From Lasiosphaeris hirsuta (Eukaryota; Ascomycota; Sordariomycetes; Sordariales; Lasiosphaeriaceae): DNA of 64,000 nucleotides. The position numbers were made by a program, and so were the translations under genes. The stretch covers positions 5,208,001 to 5,272,000 of the forward strand of contig JAUKUA010000001.1 in NCBI GenBank assembly GCA_030549175.1, written 5' to 3'. The notes beneath the pieces are model-generated. The model ran no database searches and had not been told where the DNA came from. It worked only from the letters and a program-made list of their open reading frames with translations. This document shows positions 22,355 through 32,169 of the stretch, piece by piece. Every line of letters begins with the position of its first letter. The first letter of the stretch is position 1.

Positions 22355-23298
22355 ATGGGATCCACAGACACGGCGCAGGAGGAGCTGACCATATTGATCA
22401 CCGGCTTCGGCGTAAGTTGGCCGTCACATTTTCCACTCTCTGTTCCCATGCCCAGCGCTGGGGTCTCCGCATCAGACGGCCCACAAGGACTGGAGAAAGC
22501 CGGTAGACTAACACAAAACCACGAAACTTACTGGTGATCGCAGCCCTTCAAGAAAGAATATCCTATCAACCCTTCTTGGGAAATTGCCCGCGGCCTACCG
22601 GAATATCTTCCCAAGGCAACCAGAGCCGGCGCGAAGCTCCCTCGCGTCCGGCTTTTAGTTCATCCGGAGCCAATCCGAGTCACCTACCAGGTCGTCCGCG
22701 AGACGGTACCACAGCTCTGGAACCTCAATGGGGAGGCCGGAGAGCCAGACCGGCCCAAAATCGACCTGGCAATTCACATCGGCATGGCCGGCCCGAAGCC
22801 CGTCTACTCGATCGAACGGCGAGGCCACCGCGAGGGCTACGCCATGAAGGACGTTGACGGCGAGTTCCTCAAGGACCAGGAGCGTAAGACGCGCGAGGGG
22901 AAGAAGTGGGTGTGGGATGGAGTGCCCAAGGAGTTGGAAACGGACTTCGATCTCGATGATGTCCTCGTGCGGTGGAAGAAGAACAGCCCGGTGGGTCACT
23001 TGTCTTTTGCTCATAGAATCCCACCCTGTCTACCTCATGATTTGGGTCGCTGCTAATAAAGTGATTGCAGCCTCAACACGATCTGAGGATCTCGGAGGAC
23101 GCTGGCAATTTTCTCTGCGACTTCATTTATTTCTCAAGCCTGGCGCATCTATTCAAAGCCGGAGAGCTGCGCAAGGTTGTCTTTCTCCATGTGCCAAGCG
23201 AGAGCTCGGGAGATTTTTTCGCGGTCGGCAAGGAATTGGTGCTGCAGCTTGTTAGGTCAATCGTCGAGAGCGAGCTGACGCGCCAGGGGAAGTTCTAG
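22355..23298 (+). CDS. Pyroglutamyl-peptidase I-like cysteine peptidase (C15)
   Basis: Cytosolic peptidase of family C15 that would remove N-terminal pyroglutamate. Exons 22355-22411, 22544-22990 and 23071-23298 give 243 aa. The N-terminus ILITGFGPFKKEYPINPSW is the family opening (GFGPF.....NPS), recovered only after splicing intron 1. IDLAIHIGMA, then SIERRG (candidate catalytic Glu), GNFLCDFIYFSSL (nucleophile Cys) and VFLHVPSES (His) supply the full triad. An acidic insert (MKDVDGEFLKDQERKTREGKKW) is longer than in bacterial enzymes, as in other fungal members. It converges on the Old Yellow Enzyme gene. Confidence 0.93.
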
Positions 23299-23744
23299 GA
23301 TGCGAAGGGAGGTGGCGCGTAGAGGCATTACGCGGGGCAGACATGATAGATCGACGCTAGAGTGTTGAGTAGAAGTTGAGATTTATATCCGACTTCTCTT
23401 TCGAATGCGTATCACAGGTATTTCAATGGCGTGGTTTACGATGCGAGATGGTGAGTTCATCGTTGACTCTGCAGCTATCTCAAGGATCAAGTCTCTGAAG
23501 CTTCCCTAATGTAGCTAATAGCGTGAGTAGGAACACGCAAGGTTACCTACTTGACCTCTGGCCCATGCGATATATCGGGCAATGCAATAAACAGTTAGCA
23601 ACCATCAATCATCGACTTATGCATGTCATCGGTCTAACCTCTAGGATGTGTCTAAATAATCTAGCCCTTCAGAAACCTTGTCGCTTCAAATATCAACAAA
23701 CTATGTACTCCGAATCATCAAACTAGCTCTATCCTAATCAGCGT
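23299..23744. other. Convergent 3' intergenic region
   Basis: 446 bp, AT-rich relative to flanking exons, between the peptidase and Old Yellow Enzyme stop codons. I see nothing else in it. Confidence 0.5.
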
Positions 23745-25075
23745 CTAAAGTTGGGAGCCCTTGGGCCACCCGGCTCGGTGGTACTGAGTCGGCCACATCA
23801 CATGAACCCCGAGCTTGTGCGCCGTCCGCAGCACAAACTCGGGCTCCTTCAGGAACTGCCTCGCGATAAGAACCAAGTCGGCCTTCGCCTTGTGTCCGCC
23901 TTCCGACTCATCAACGGCCCCGTCGGCCTGCACAACATCCCTGGCCATCTCAGCCGTCGTCACCATACCGACACCACCGATAAGCAGCTGCTTGCCCTCG
24001 GCGCGGACCTCCTCGCGGACGCGGCTCGCAATGTCGATCTGGTAGTACGGATGGATCTTGATCTTTTGGCCGGGGGTAATGCCGCCGGAGCTAATGTCGA
24101 GGAGGTCGACGCCGGCGTCGGGGAGCAGCTTGGCCAAGCGGATGGCTTGCGGCACATCCCACGATGGCTCACCACTGTGCTCCATCCAGTCGGTGCCCGA
24201 GATGCGGAGCAGCAGCGGCATTGTCTCGGGGATGACGGCACGCACGGCCGCGATGACCTCAAAGAGGAGGCGGGTGCGGTTCTCGAAGGAGCCACCGTAT
24301 GCGTCGGTGCGTTTCTGTTAGGATTTGTCAGTTTCAATCATTCGAGGAGAGAACGGGGGCCGCAACATACGTTGGTGATGGGCGAGAAAAACTCATGGAG
24401 CAGGTAACCATGTGCGGCGTGGATCTCAACAGTATCCATGCCAGCCTTGATGGCCCTCTCGGCAGCCTGCGCATAGCTCACGACGAATCCCTTGATCTCC
24501 TCGATCGTCATCTCGCGTGGCTGGGCGAACGTCGGCGAGTATTGGATAGCGCTAGGGGCCCATACATTTTCCGGCCACCCCTTCTGCTCAGCGGTCGCAA
24601 GACCAGCCTCACCACGGGCCTTCTGCAGCCATGGCGCGAGGGTGCTGGCCTTGCGGCCAGCGTGGGCCAGCTGGATGCCGATTTTCTGGCCTTGCGAGTG
24701 GAAGTAGTCGGCGATGCGCCTGAGGGGGCCGATCTGGGAATCCTGCCACAGACCAGAATCCTCGGGAGAAATACGTCCGTTCGGTGTCACAGCAGTAGCC
24801 TCAACAATGGTCAGGGCGGCGCCGCGGAGGGCAAATGCGCCAAGGTGCACGAGATGCCAGTCGGTCAGGTGTCCGTCGTCGGCCGAGTACGTGCACATAG
24901 GGCTGACGGCGAAGCGGTTGTGCAGCGTTAGCGAGCGGAGCTGCAAAGGGGTGAAAAGCGTCGGGACTTCGTCTTCGGTAGCAAGTGCCGTGCCAGCGGA
25001 TGGTGTCGTCAGCGGCATATAGTAAGACACCCCAGGGGCACCGGGGGTGGCGTGTTGGGCTTCTGTGGCTGACAT
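23745..25075 (-). CDS. Class III (YqjM-like) Old Yellow Enzyme, ene-reductase
   Basis: FMN- and NAD(P)H-dependent flavin oxidoreductase reducing activated C=C bonds. Exons 24371-25075 and 23745-24314 give 424 aa; the 56-bp intron splits FSPITN from KRTDAYGG. A TIM barrel is expected. SPMCTYSADDGHLTDWHLVHLG carries the Cys that marks the class III or thermophilic-like group and not classical yeast OYE. IQLAHAGRKA, HAAHGYLLHEFFSP, GGSFENRTR and the C-terminal FMN-phosphate region GGVGMV to LIARQFLKEPEFVL are all present. The N-terminal extension (to about residue 40) has low complexity. Physiological substrate unknown. No secondary-metabolite genes surround it, so a role in detoxification or stress is as likely as biosynthesis. 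Confidence 0.93.
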
Positions 25076-26781
25076 GATTGGTTGTTGGGCGTGTAAGACG
25101 GGTTGGGTAAGGTAACTTTGCGTTTGGAGGCTTGGAGGGTGTGGTTGCTGAATCTGAATCTGAACCTAAAACTGAAACTTGCGATATGAGTGGAAGACAG
25201 AATGACCAGTGACGCTTGATGTAATGACTCGATTGCGATGAGGATGGAATTAATTTGATGGTTTGAGACAAAAATCTTATATATCAATGGTTATCGACTA
25301 TCCATTCTACATTTCTCAGCATCGGTGGCACCATATCTTAGAAACCAGGCACGGCAAGGGGGCCCTAGTGTCGCCGAGTTCGTGGGATGAGTAATGGAAT
25401 CACCTGGGTCGCGACCCTCGTAATGAGGGGAAAAGATTCCCCGTTCACCAACGGGGAAGCGTTGCGATTCGGCAGCACATGTACTGCCCCCGCGTGCTGG
25501 GCCGGGAGAAACCATTTTGATTAACTTATTACTTAGCAAAGTAATCCGTACCTTTGGGCAATTCGGAGGCAGCTGCTTACAACACAAGTAGAGGTTGACA
25601 ATATTTTTTCTTCCACCTCTCGCACCTCCTCCTGAGTATATTCCGCTCCTTCCACCTCTCGCGGATGTTCATGGCTACTAACTGTATTCCGTATTCCTTG
25701 GAAAGGTCAGAATCGCCAACACTAAGCACCAATGCTAAGCCTTCTCCTCTCCTTCATCATCCATCGCGGCTTCGGGCTATCTTTGGGTTGACAATAACCC
25801 GAATCTGAGTCATGCACCGTTTGTGTGTTTCGCTTGCCTTCGCTTGCCTTGAAGAATTGCAGACGAAGACAAAGAGAGGTCACGGTGCAACAAAGAATAA
25901 AGAACACAGCGTGCATCGCCGTAACAATCACACTGCAATGGCACTGCGGTTGGCACTCTTGAGACACGGCTCGGGCCAGGTCCGAGTTCTGCATCCCGGC
26001 GACGCGTCGTAAGATGAGTATCAACTCCCAATTGAGAACAACTTGCTCCGCCAGCTTCAAGTTGTTTCCATTGTGGATTCTCATTACGTGCTCTGCCCGA
26101 CTGCATTGATAAACCCAAAAAGGAAAACACGAAGCTGGTCAACATGTTATCGCCTGTTTTGATTTGTGCGACAAGCTGGCCAAAAACGCGACGTGACTGA
26201 CCAACACGATATTTCCCAGGGCAAGGCCCTACTGAGGTAGCATCGAAAACCCGGTCGGCGGACGGCCCGGTGGCGACGCTATGTTTCGGTGATCAGGGGC
26301 TCAAACTCCTTCTGCAAGGGGGCCCGAGGGAGCTGCTGCGATTGGAACGAAACAACACAAAATGGGCACATTGGGGGAACCAATGGGGGGTCAATGGTGA
26401 TAATGCACAGCCCAATTCGCTATCACGCTCTCTCTCTCTTGCCTACCACACAGCATGCAACGATGTTTCCCCCACTCAAGCCGCTAGCTGCCCCTGGCTT
26501 GCCGTCACCGTAGATGTTACGCTCTGGAACCGACAAAGCTACCCAAGGTACCCATGCCATGCATCAAACACCAAACACACCCGTCGCTCCGGGTTCTGGG
26601 TTCTGGGTACGGATCGACCAGGGGTTCCTCTGGAATGGATCACATACATACATAGATGGGATGAAGCCCGCGCTGTACCGACGCTCTGCTTAGACGTTGT
26701 GGGCCTTTGCTGGAGAGTTGATCTCTGTCAAGACTGGGTCTTGCACCCACCTCATAATCAACTTGCCTATCATCCGAAACA
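25076..26781. other. Divergent 1.7-kb intergenic region
   Basis: Between the Old Yellow Enzyme and BTB starts. A 14-bp direct repeat CTTCCACCTCTCGC occurs at about 25610 and 25649. The open frame at 26270-26785 overlaps the BTB start in another frame and has no motifs. No gene is called. Confidence 0.45.
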
Positions 26782-27747
26782 ATGAGGGGAGACATCAAAA
26801 TGACAGAGGCGGCTTTGGTACCCGAGGAAGTCAAGGTATTGGTGGGCCAGGAACAGCGCGAATTCACCCTCAACAAGAAGCTGCTTTGCGAGACAAGCTC
26901 ATTCTTTCGCGATCATGTCGAATCCACAACGCCAACAGAAAACGACCCAGACGATGAGGAAGATTCCATAATGTGGCTTCCGGCCGAGTCCCCCGAGATG
27001 TTCGAGTTATTCGTGCTCTGGTTATATCGACGGCGCGCCTTTCTCGCCATGGTAGACAACACAGTTCCTCGGGTGACTCGCGACGCTTCCGTCTTCGCCA
27101 CCCTTCCCAAACTTCAGACACTCCGGTGGAAACTGGTCCGCCTGCACCTCTTCGCGGCGGTCATCGACCTCCCTGCCCTCCAGGACGTCGCCATGGATGC
27201 TCTACAGGACCTCTACCTTCGCTGCGATTTCGACGTGTCACCCCACTTTGTTGCCTTCCTCTACGGCGATTGCAATGCCGAGCACGCGTTCCGATTACGC
27301 AAGTGGACTGTTGCCATGCTGGCGTGGACACTCCACGGCGTCGGACGCGACCCGGTAGTAGAAACCCAGTTCGAGCGGTTATTCACCACCTATCCGAGCC
27401 TTGCCGACGACTACAGGACACACCTCGAGAAGATGGCGCTGAGCAAGGCAGACGTGCGCATAAAGAACCCCCAGTTGAGGTTGCCCATGAACAAACTACG
27501 GAGCGGCGAGCGCTTCTTCGGTTTCCGCCAGTGCTCCTTCCATAGCCACCGCGCAACCGTTGGGGAGAAGGTGTGTCCTCATCTTGCCGAGCACTCGCTA
27601 TCGCCGCTTGTACTGCGCTGGCCACGAGTGGGCAAGGACAAGGACGCGGGCCTCCCGGGCCCAGGCTTGGACGGATCGGACAGTGAGCAGCCTATTCTAT
27701 CGCCTGTGGGCGAGATGACAGAGACGTCATTTCTCGATCTATCATGA
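26782..27747 (+). CDS. BTB/POZ domain protein
   Basis: Single exon, 321 aa. The first half has the fungal BTB pattern: VKVLVGQEQREFTLNKKLLCETSSFFRDHV, then MWLPAESPEMFELFVLWLYRRRAF, then VRLHLFAAVIDLPALQDVAMDALQ. BTB domains mediate dimerisation and can link substrates to cullin-3. This subfamily of short fungal BTB proteins is large and mostly unassigned. Low similarity and an unstructured C-terminal 80 residues fit a fast-evolving, lineage-specific gene. The ATG at 26800 (MTEAALV) is an alternative start. It is followed on the same strand by the amidoligase, 730 bp away. Confidence 0.85.
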   Translation: MRGDIKMTEAALVPEEVKVLVGQEQREFTLNKKLLCETSSFFRDHVESTTPTENDPDDEEDSIMWLPAESPEMFELFVLWLYRRRAFLAMVDNTVPRVTRDASVFATLPKLQTLRWKLVRLHLFAAVIDLPALQDVAMDALQDLYLRCDFDVSPHFVAFLYGDCNAEHAFRLRKWTVAMLAWTLHGVGRDPVVETQFERLFTTYPSLADDYRTHLEKMALSKADVRIKNPQLRLPMNKLRSGERFFGFRQCSFHSHRATVGEKVCPHLAEHSLSPLVLRWPRVGKDKDAGLPGPGLDGSDSEQPILSPVGEMTETSFLDLS

Positions 27748-28480
27748 CATGGTGAAGCATGCCACCTTTAGCGATAGAGTGTTGCCTCACGGCGAAGGTG
27801 TGGGTTTGAGGAGATGCAACTCTGTATTATTAGAGGCTGTATTACAAGACGTCTATGTTGTGAATGGGAGAAGCAAACGAATAACTAAGCTCTGGCAGTT
27901 TACATTAAAGAAACTCAAATATACCTCATCGATAGCCACCATACCTCGCCCCCCCCCCCCTTCTTGACATCGGTGTGGTTACGGGGTGCCGAGGCGGCAC
28001 ACGACACCAGGTAGGTACACATTTCTTTCTCCCTCTCCCTCTCGCCCTCGCACATAAACATTGTTTGTGTGATGCAGCCTAAACTTGAGACCGCAACCAA
28101 GACAAAGCAGTTGTGGCTGGCCGCTCCACAAAGCGGCGCTGGCAACAAACCTCGCCAAGTTTCCTCCGCCAGAGCTGTTAAATCCCGGGTTACCTATGCC
28201 AAATGAGGGAATGGTTAGAGGACCGCCTGTATTCACCAAATGTTCAGCGATCAGCTGGGCTGTTCCTATATCGTTCTCGATATGTATACTGTTTCTAGAA
28301 TCGCATATAAACCCCCTACACCTTATAAAGGAAACTCGTACTCTTATTAGCGATGGTGGTACTATTGGCTACGCACCTCTGCTAATGCTTAGGCTTATTC
28401 ATAAACAAAACACGGGAAAATCCGGAAAACACAAGTATAGCACCTGCTTGGCAGAAGTAAGTATCAGGAAAGGATTTATC
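27748..28480. other. Intergenic region between the BTB and amidoligase genes
   Basis: A C-run sits at about 27950-27961. The segment from roughly 28230 to 28480 is visibly AT-richer than neighbours. The amidoligase frame stays open back to 28085; I treat that extension as leader. Confidence 0.45.
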
Positions 28481-30229
28481 ATGAGCAACCCGCAACAGCC
28501 AGAGTTTACAATCTGGCAGCAATCCGAGCAGATCAACCTGCAACAAGGAGAGGAGCTGGGACCACCGGCACCCTGTGATGATGCGGTCCAACCGTGGCAA
28601 CGGTCAGAGGAGGATATCGCAATAGCAAAGGTAGAGACAAAGTTGAGAAAGCTCGAGGAGAAACAAGAACGGGCACAGGCGGATCCACCCATTGTTGACA
28701 CAGGACACGACCTCTCCTTCGGGGTCGAGTTTGAGCTCTTGCTCTACGTTGAAGACCCTGATATGGCTGCTGAGACGGGGAAGAACAATCAGTCAGTGGC
28801 CGCGGATTTTGCACTTGTCCCTCAACCGTACGCCACAGCCTCCTCAGACCCTGTGGGGGATAGCCGCGACCTCGGAATGAGGTCACTGAGTAAGTTTCTC
28901 GTCGGCAAGGGCATTTACGTCCTAGGCGAAGCTGCACCCGAAGGTGTAAGACGGCCATTTCCGGAGCTGTACCTCTTCCCGGACGCAGGCTGGGACGTGG
29001 GAACAGACACGACCCCTAATGACCCCATCGACTTGGGACTTCACACGTACAGCTGGACAGGCATCGAGCTTCGATCACCGCCCCTGCGCGATTGTCCTGA
29101 GAGCTACCAACACATCCAGGACGTGATCGATATGGTGATTAAAAACTTCCGTACCAGAGTCAACCCGAGCTGTGGGTTGCACGTCCACGTTGGCTCGGGC
29201 TCTAGGCCATATTGTGAAGAGCATGGGCCCGTAGTCTACAGAGAGGTTGACGACGGCAGCGGCAAGGGAAAACGGGACTACGTCTACACATCGCGGCCGC
29301 ATTCTGTGCGTGTTCTCAAAAGGGCCGCTTGTCTCTTGTGGGCACTCGACGGTTTCATGTGCCACATGCACCCCCCCGAGCGCGGCTTCAATTCTTACTG
29401 TCCCAGCAATCGTACAAGCTCCGATCTATCCTTGGGCAAATATTACGAATACACCAAGGGCCCGGAACTCTACCCCCGCAACATACCGGTAGATATGGAG
29501 TCGTCCCGCGACACCTTCACTCGCCTCTCGGACAAGCGTTTCCCGGCGCTGCGGCCCTCGCGTCTCGATGCTGAGAGTGTGAAGCGTCTGGAAGCAGGCG
29601 GCATCCACGAGTGCAACAGCCTCACAAATATGAGAGCTGAGAACGCGCCGCCTGTTGTGAACCGCACTGTCATGGATGGCGTCCATGCAATCATGCAGTG
29701 CAAGGAGCACCAGGACGTCGGGTGGTTACTAGGTAACTTCATTGGCCGCTCCAACTACAACTTTCAGAGCTACGGTGGTTTTCAGGACCAGCGTCCTTAC
29801 CCCGGCTCACTACTCACCGTCGAGTTCCGTGAGGCGAGTGGAAGCGTATCCCCTACCTGGACAGCGACTTATGCCAGAATCTGCGTTGGCATCTTCAAGT
29901 TCGCCCGGGTTGCCTCGCGCGAGCGCTTCTGGGCCGTCATCGTTCGCCTCGCCTCGGCCGAGAAAGCGGCGATGGACGGTCTCCCGAACAAGTACGACAT
30001 CATCTCGGCTCTCCAGGACTTGGGGCTCTGGGGCCCGGCCGCCTTTCTGGAGGAGCGACTCCGCTCGGATCCGTTGCGCTTCTGGTATCCAACCAGAGCC
30101 GTCTACGATAACGATATTGCTTGTGCTCGAGCGATGCATCCAGAGCAGGAAAATGACCATGCCTCTGACGAGTGGTCGCTGCCGACGGTCGTAGGCGGCG
30201 AATGGCCGCCAGCTCATCCCTCCTTTTGA
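28481..30229 (+). CDS. Amidoligase-family enzyme (Amidoligase_2-like)
   Basis: Member of the amidoligase group of the COOH-NH2 ligase / glutamine-synthetase-like superfamily, which forms amide bonds with ATP. Single exon, 582 aa from MSNPQQPEFTIW. Seen: DLSFGVEFELLLY near residues 76-88 (the G.E.E metal/ATP strand), YSWTGIELRSPPLR near 190-203, SCGLHVHVGSGS near 229-240 (HVH.G), and LLTVEFREASGS near 444-455 (EFR). These are the expected active-site elements in order. No signal peptide or membrane segment, so cytosolic by default. The N-terminal 75 residues are charged and Gln/Glu-rich, with a possible coiled coil (VETKLRKLEEKQERAQ). Substrate unknown; bacterial relatives sit with ATP-grasp or GGCT genes, and no such partner is adjacent here. 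The ORF is open upstream to 28085, so the start is uncertain. Confidence 0.85.
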   Translation: MSNPQQPEFTIWQQSEQINLQQGEELGPPAPCDDAVQPWQRSEEDIAIAKVETKLRKLEEKQERAQADPPIVDTGHDLSFGVEFELLLYVEDPDMAAETGKNNQSVAADFALVPQPYATASSDPVGDSRDLGMRSLSKFLVGKGIYVLGEAAPEGVRRPFPELYLFPDAGWDVGTDTTPNDPIDLGLHTYSWTGIELRSPPLRDCPESYQHIQDVIDMVIKNFRTRVNPSCGLHVHVGSGSRPYCEEHGPVVYREVDDGSGKGKRDYVYTSRPHSVRVLKRAACLLWALDGFMCHMHPPERGFNSYCPSNRTSSDLSLGKYYEYTKGPELYPRNIPVDMESSRDTFTRLSDKRFPALRPSRLDAESVKRLEAGGIHECNSLTNMRAENAPPVVNRTVMDGVHAIMQCKEHQDVGWLLGNFIGRSNYNFQSYGGFQDQRPYPGSLLTVEFREASGSVSPTWTATYARICVGIFKFARVASRERFWAVIVRLASAEKAAMDGLPNKYDIISALQDLGLWGPAAFLEERLRSDPLRFWYPTRAVYDNDIACARAMHPEQENDHASDEWSLPTVVGGEWPPAHPSF

Positions 30230-30256
30230 GCGTGGGTGAGAAGCTGCTTCGTATTC

Positions 30257-30293
30257 AGAAAGAAAGAAAGAAAGAAAGAAAAAAAAAAAAAAA
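30257..30293. repeat. GAAA microsatellite running into poly-A
   Basis: Several perfect AGAA units followed by an A-run of about 16, located just past the amidoligase stop in the 267-bp convergent gap with the TOS1-like gene. Confidence 0.9.
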
Positions 30294-30496
30294 CTGTTGA
30301 CACCGTCAACTCCCGTTTCCTCCGTGTAGTGCCTTTCGTGTAATACCTTTCGTTAACTGCCCGGGCGCATCTAACTTGCCCATATATGTCCCCACCCGGT
30401 CGGTGTGTATGCCGTAAACCAAGCCAACCCAGTACCTCGGAAATTCCAGCTATAAACCAACCGCCCCTTCCGAGTGCGTGCCTCCCGTCAGGCCGA

Positions 30497-32169
30497 TCAA
30501 GGGTGCACCATCTTGAAGGAACTACTCCGCCCAGCCGGAACAGCGCTGTCGGACAACAAAGCCTGGATATCATCGGCCGAAATGGCCTCCGGGAACGCGC
30601 CGTCACGCATGCCCTCGCTCCCGTTCAGGACCTTGACCGACACCGACAAGGTCGCCGAGTCGTAGACGACGGCCACGCGGATGGTGCCGCCTACGGGTCG
30701 GTCAAAGTAGTTGGAGTCGCCGCCGAGCACGCCGGGCGGGCCGTGGAAGGTCGACTTGGCCTTGGTCGAGCCGGGCGACAGCGTCTCGAAGATGTCGAAC
30801 TCGCCGCAGCCCGTGTCCCAGCAGCTGCACGAGCCGTACTGCGACGTGTACGGGATCTGAGCGTTCAGCATCCATATCGCCGGCATGTCGGCCTCGGGGC
30901 CCGTCCCGCTCGCGTCGTGCGGCATGGAGAATTCGAGGACGAAGGTCTTGTCGGCGCCAGCGAAGCCCTCTGCCATGGGGAGAGTTAGTGAGTGCGATAT
31001 ATTGGACGAGGGTGGGCAGGAGGCATACGGTAAGCAACAGCCCCGTCTTGGACGTAGCCGCAGGTCTCGCTGTCGCACTTCTTGTCGGTCATGACGATCA
31101 CTTCGTGCGAGGAGGAAATGGTCGTGTCGGCGAGAATCTGTGGTTCTGCCGCACCTCCCATGGCTTGGGAATTGATGTACGAGAGGGTGTTGCCAAACGT
31201 TCTGTTTATTACGCGTTAGTTATGCCTCCCTCCACGAGTTTCCGAAGCAGCCATTCCACTTGCGGTGTCCACTTCCCAGACCCTTGACCTCCAAGATTTC
31301 CCAGAAACGTCAGCCCCTCTGCCTTCTGGCTCGTGGCGTCATAGTATCCGGTTCGGACGAAGGCACCCCCACCAGAGCCCTTGGTTCCGCCAGCCTTGCC
31401 AAGAGGAGAGCTGGAGGGCGCGGCGGCACTTGGTGCTGGCGCGGTTGTGGTTGCAGCCACTGGCTTTGGGGGAGCGGCGGTGCTGGGTGCTGCTGTTGGC
31501 GCTGCAGTCGAGGTGTAGCCGGGGCACCAGTCGTTTAACCACGACACCGTCTTGCCATCAATGGTAGCTGTGACCCATTCTTCGGGGCACTTTCGCTTTT
31601 CCACATCTCCCTTCTCGGCGTCGTGCCTCTTCTGGTGGAATTGTTGGTGTTGGTGGGGGTGAGAGTTCTGGCGCTGATGTAGGTGTTGATGACTACGAGC
31701 CCGGATATGGTGCTCACCCTCGAGCCTGCCCGTCTCCTCGGTACCGCCGTCTCTTTTCCCGGATTTCTGGCCACCCGGCATGTAGACAGCCATCTGCTTC
31801 AGCTGGAGCGGGCCCCTGAAATGCAACGACATCTACGAAACACGTTAGCTAGCCTTCCCCCGGTTAATAGAACGAAGAACAAGTACAAACCGGCTCGTTG
31901 AACGGAGCCAGCGGCCCAGAAAATGGTTTCGACTCAAAGCGGCACTCCCCACTGTTCTGGTCCATGTAGGTGACTTGCTTATACTCGCCTGCCGCACCAA
32001 CGTCGTTGTACACGATGTGCTGCACGGCCTTGCAGTAGTAGTTGCCATTCTCCTCAAAACTCTTCCCCTGGCATAGCTGCCGGCTTGTGACGGCTCTAGA
32101 TACGACCGCGGCGCCTGTTGTATCGGCGGCCGAGGCCAGGAGGGCGAGGCCGACCTTGTCTATCTTCAT
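30497..32169 (-). CDS. TOS1-like cell-wall glycoside hydrolase (DUF2403 + DUF2401)
   Basis: Secreted cell-wall protein related to yeast TOS1/YJL171C. Exons from the start: 31891-32169, 31273-31832, 31029-31201 and 30497-30969, giving 494 aa. The N-terminal hydrophobic segment MKIDKVGLALLASA suggests secretion. DUF2403 region: CQGKSFEENGNYYCKAVQHIVY to MSLHFRGPLQLKQMAVYMPG, continuous only after splicing. A His/Gln-rich and then Pro/Ala/Ser/Thr-rich linker follows. The DUF2401 glycosidase-like domain has TFGNTLSYINSQAMGG, DMPAIWMLNAQIPYTSQYG, CSCWDTGCGEFDIFE and FDRPVGGTIRVAVVYD; GEFDIFE resembles acidic motifs of beta-glucan-active enzymes. Intron 2 uses a weak GTGGAC donor chosen for frame and for the CTAAC branch ahead of AACAG, so that junction is the softest part. 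Confidence 0.88.

Noticed and set aside
17132..32169. Possible secondary-metabolite or effector cluster (GT17, CFEM, OYE, BTB, amidoligase, TOS1-like)
   Set aside because: No polyketide synthase, NRPS, terpene cyclase, cytochrome P450, transporter or pathway regulator; alternating strands and unrelated roles.
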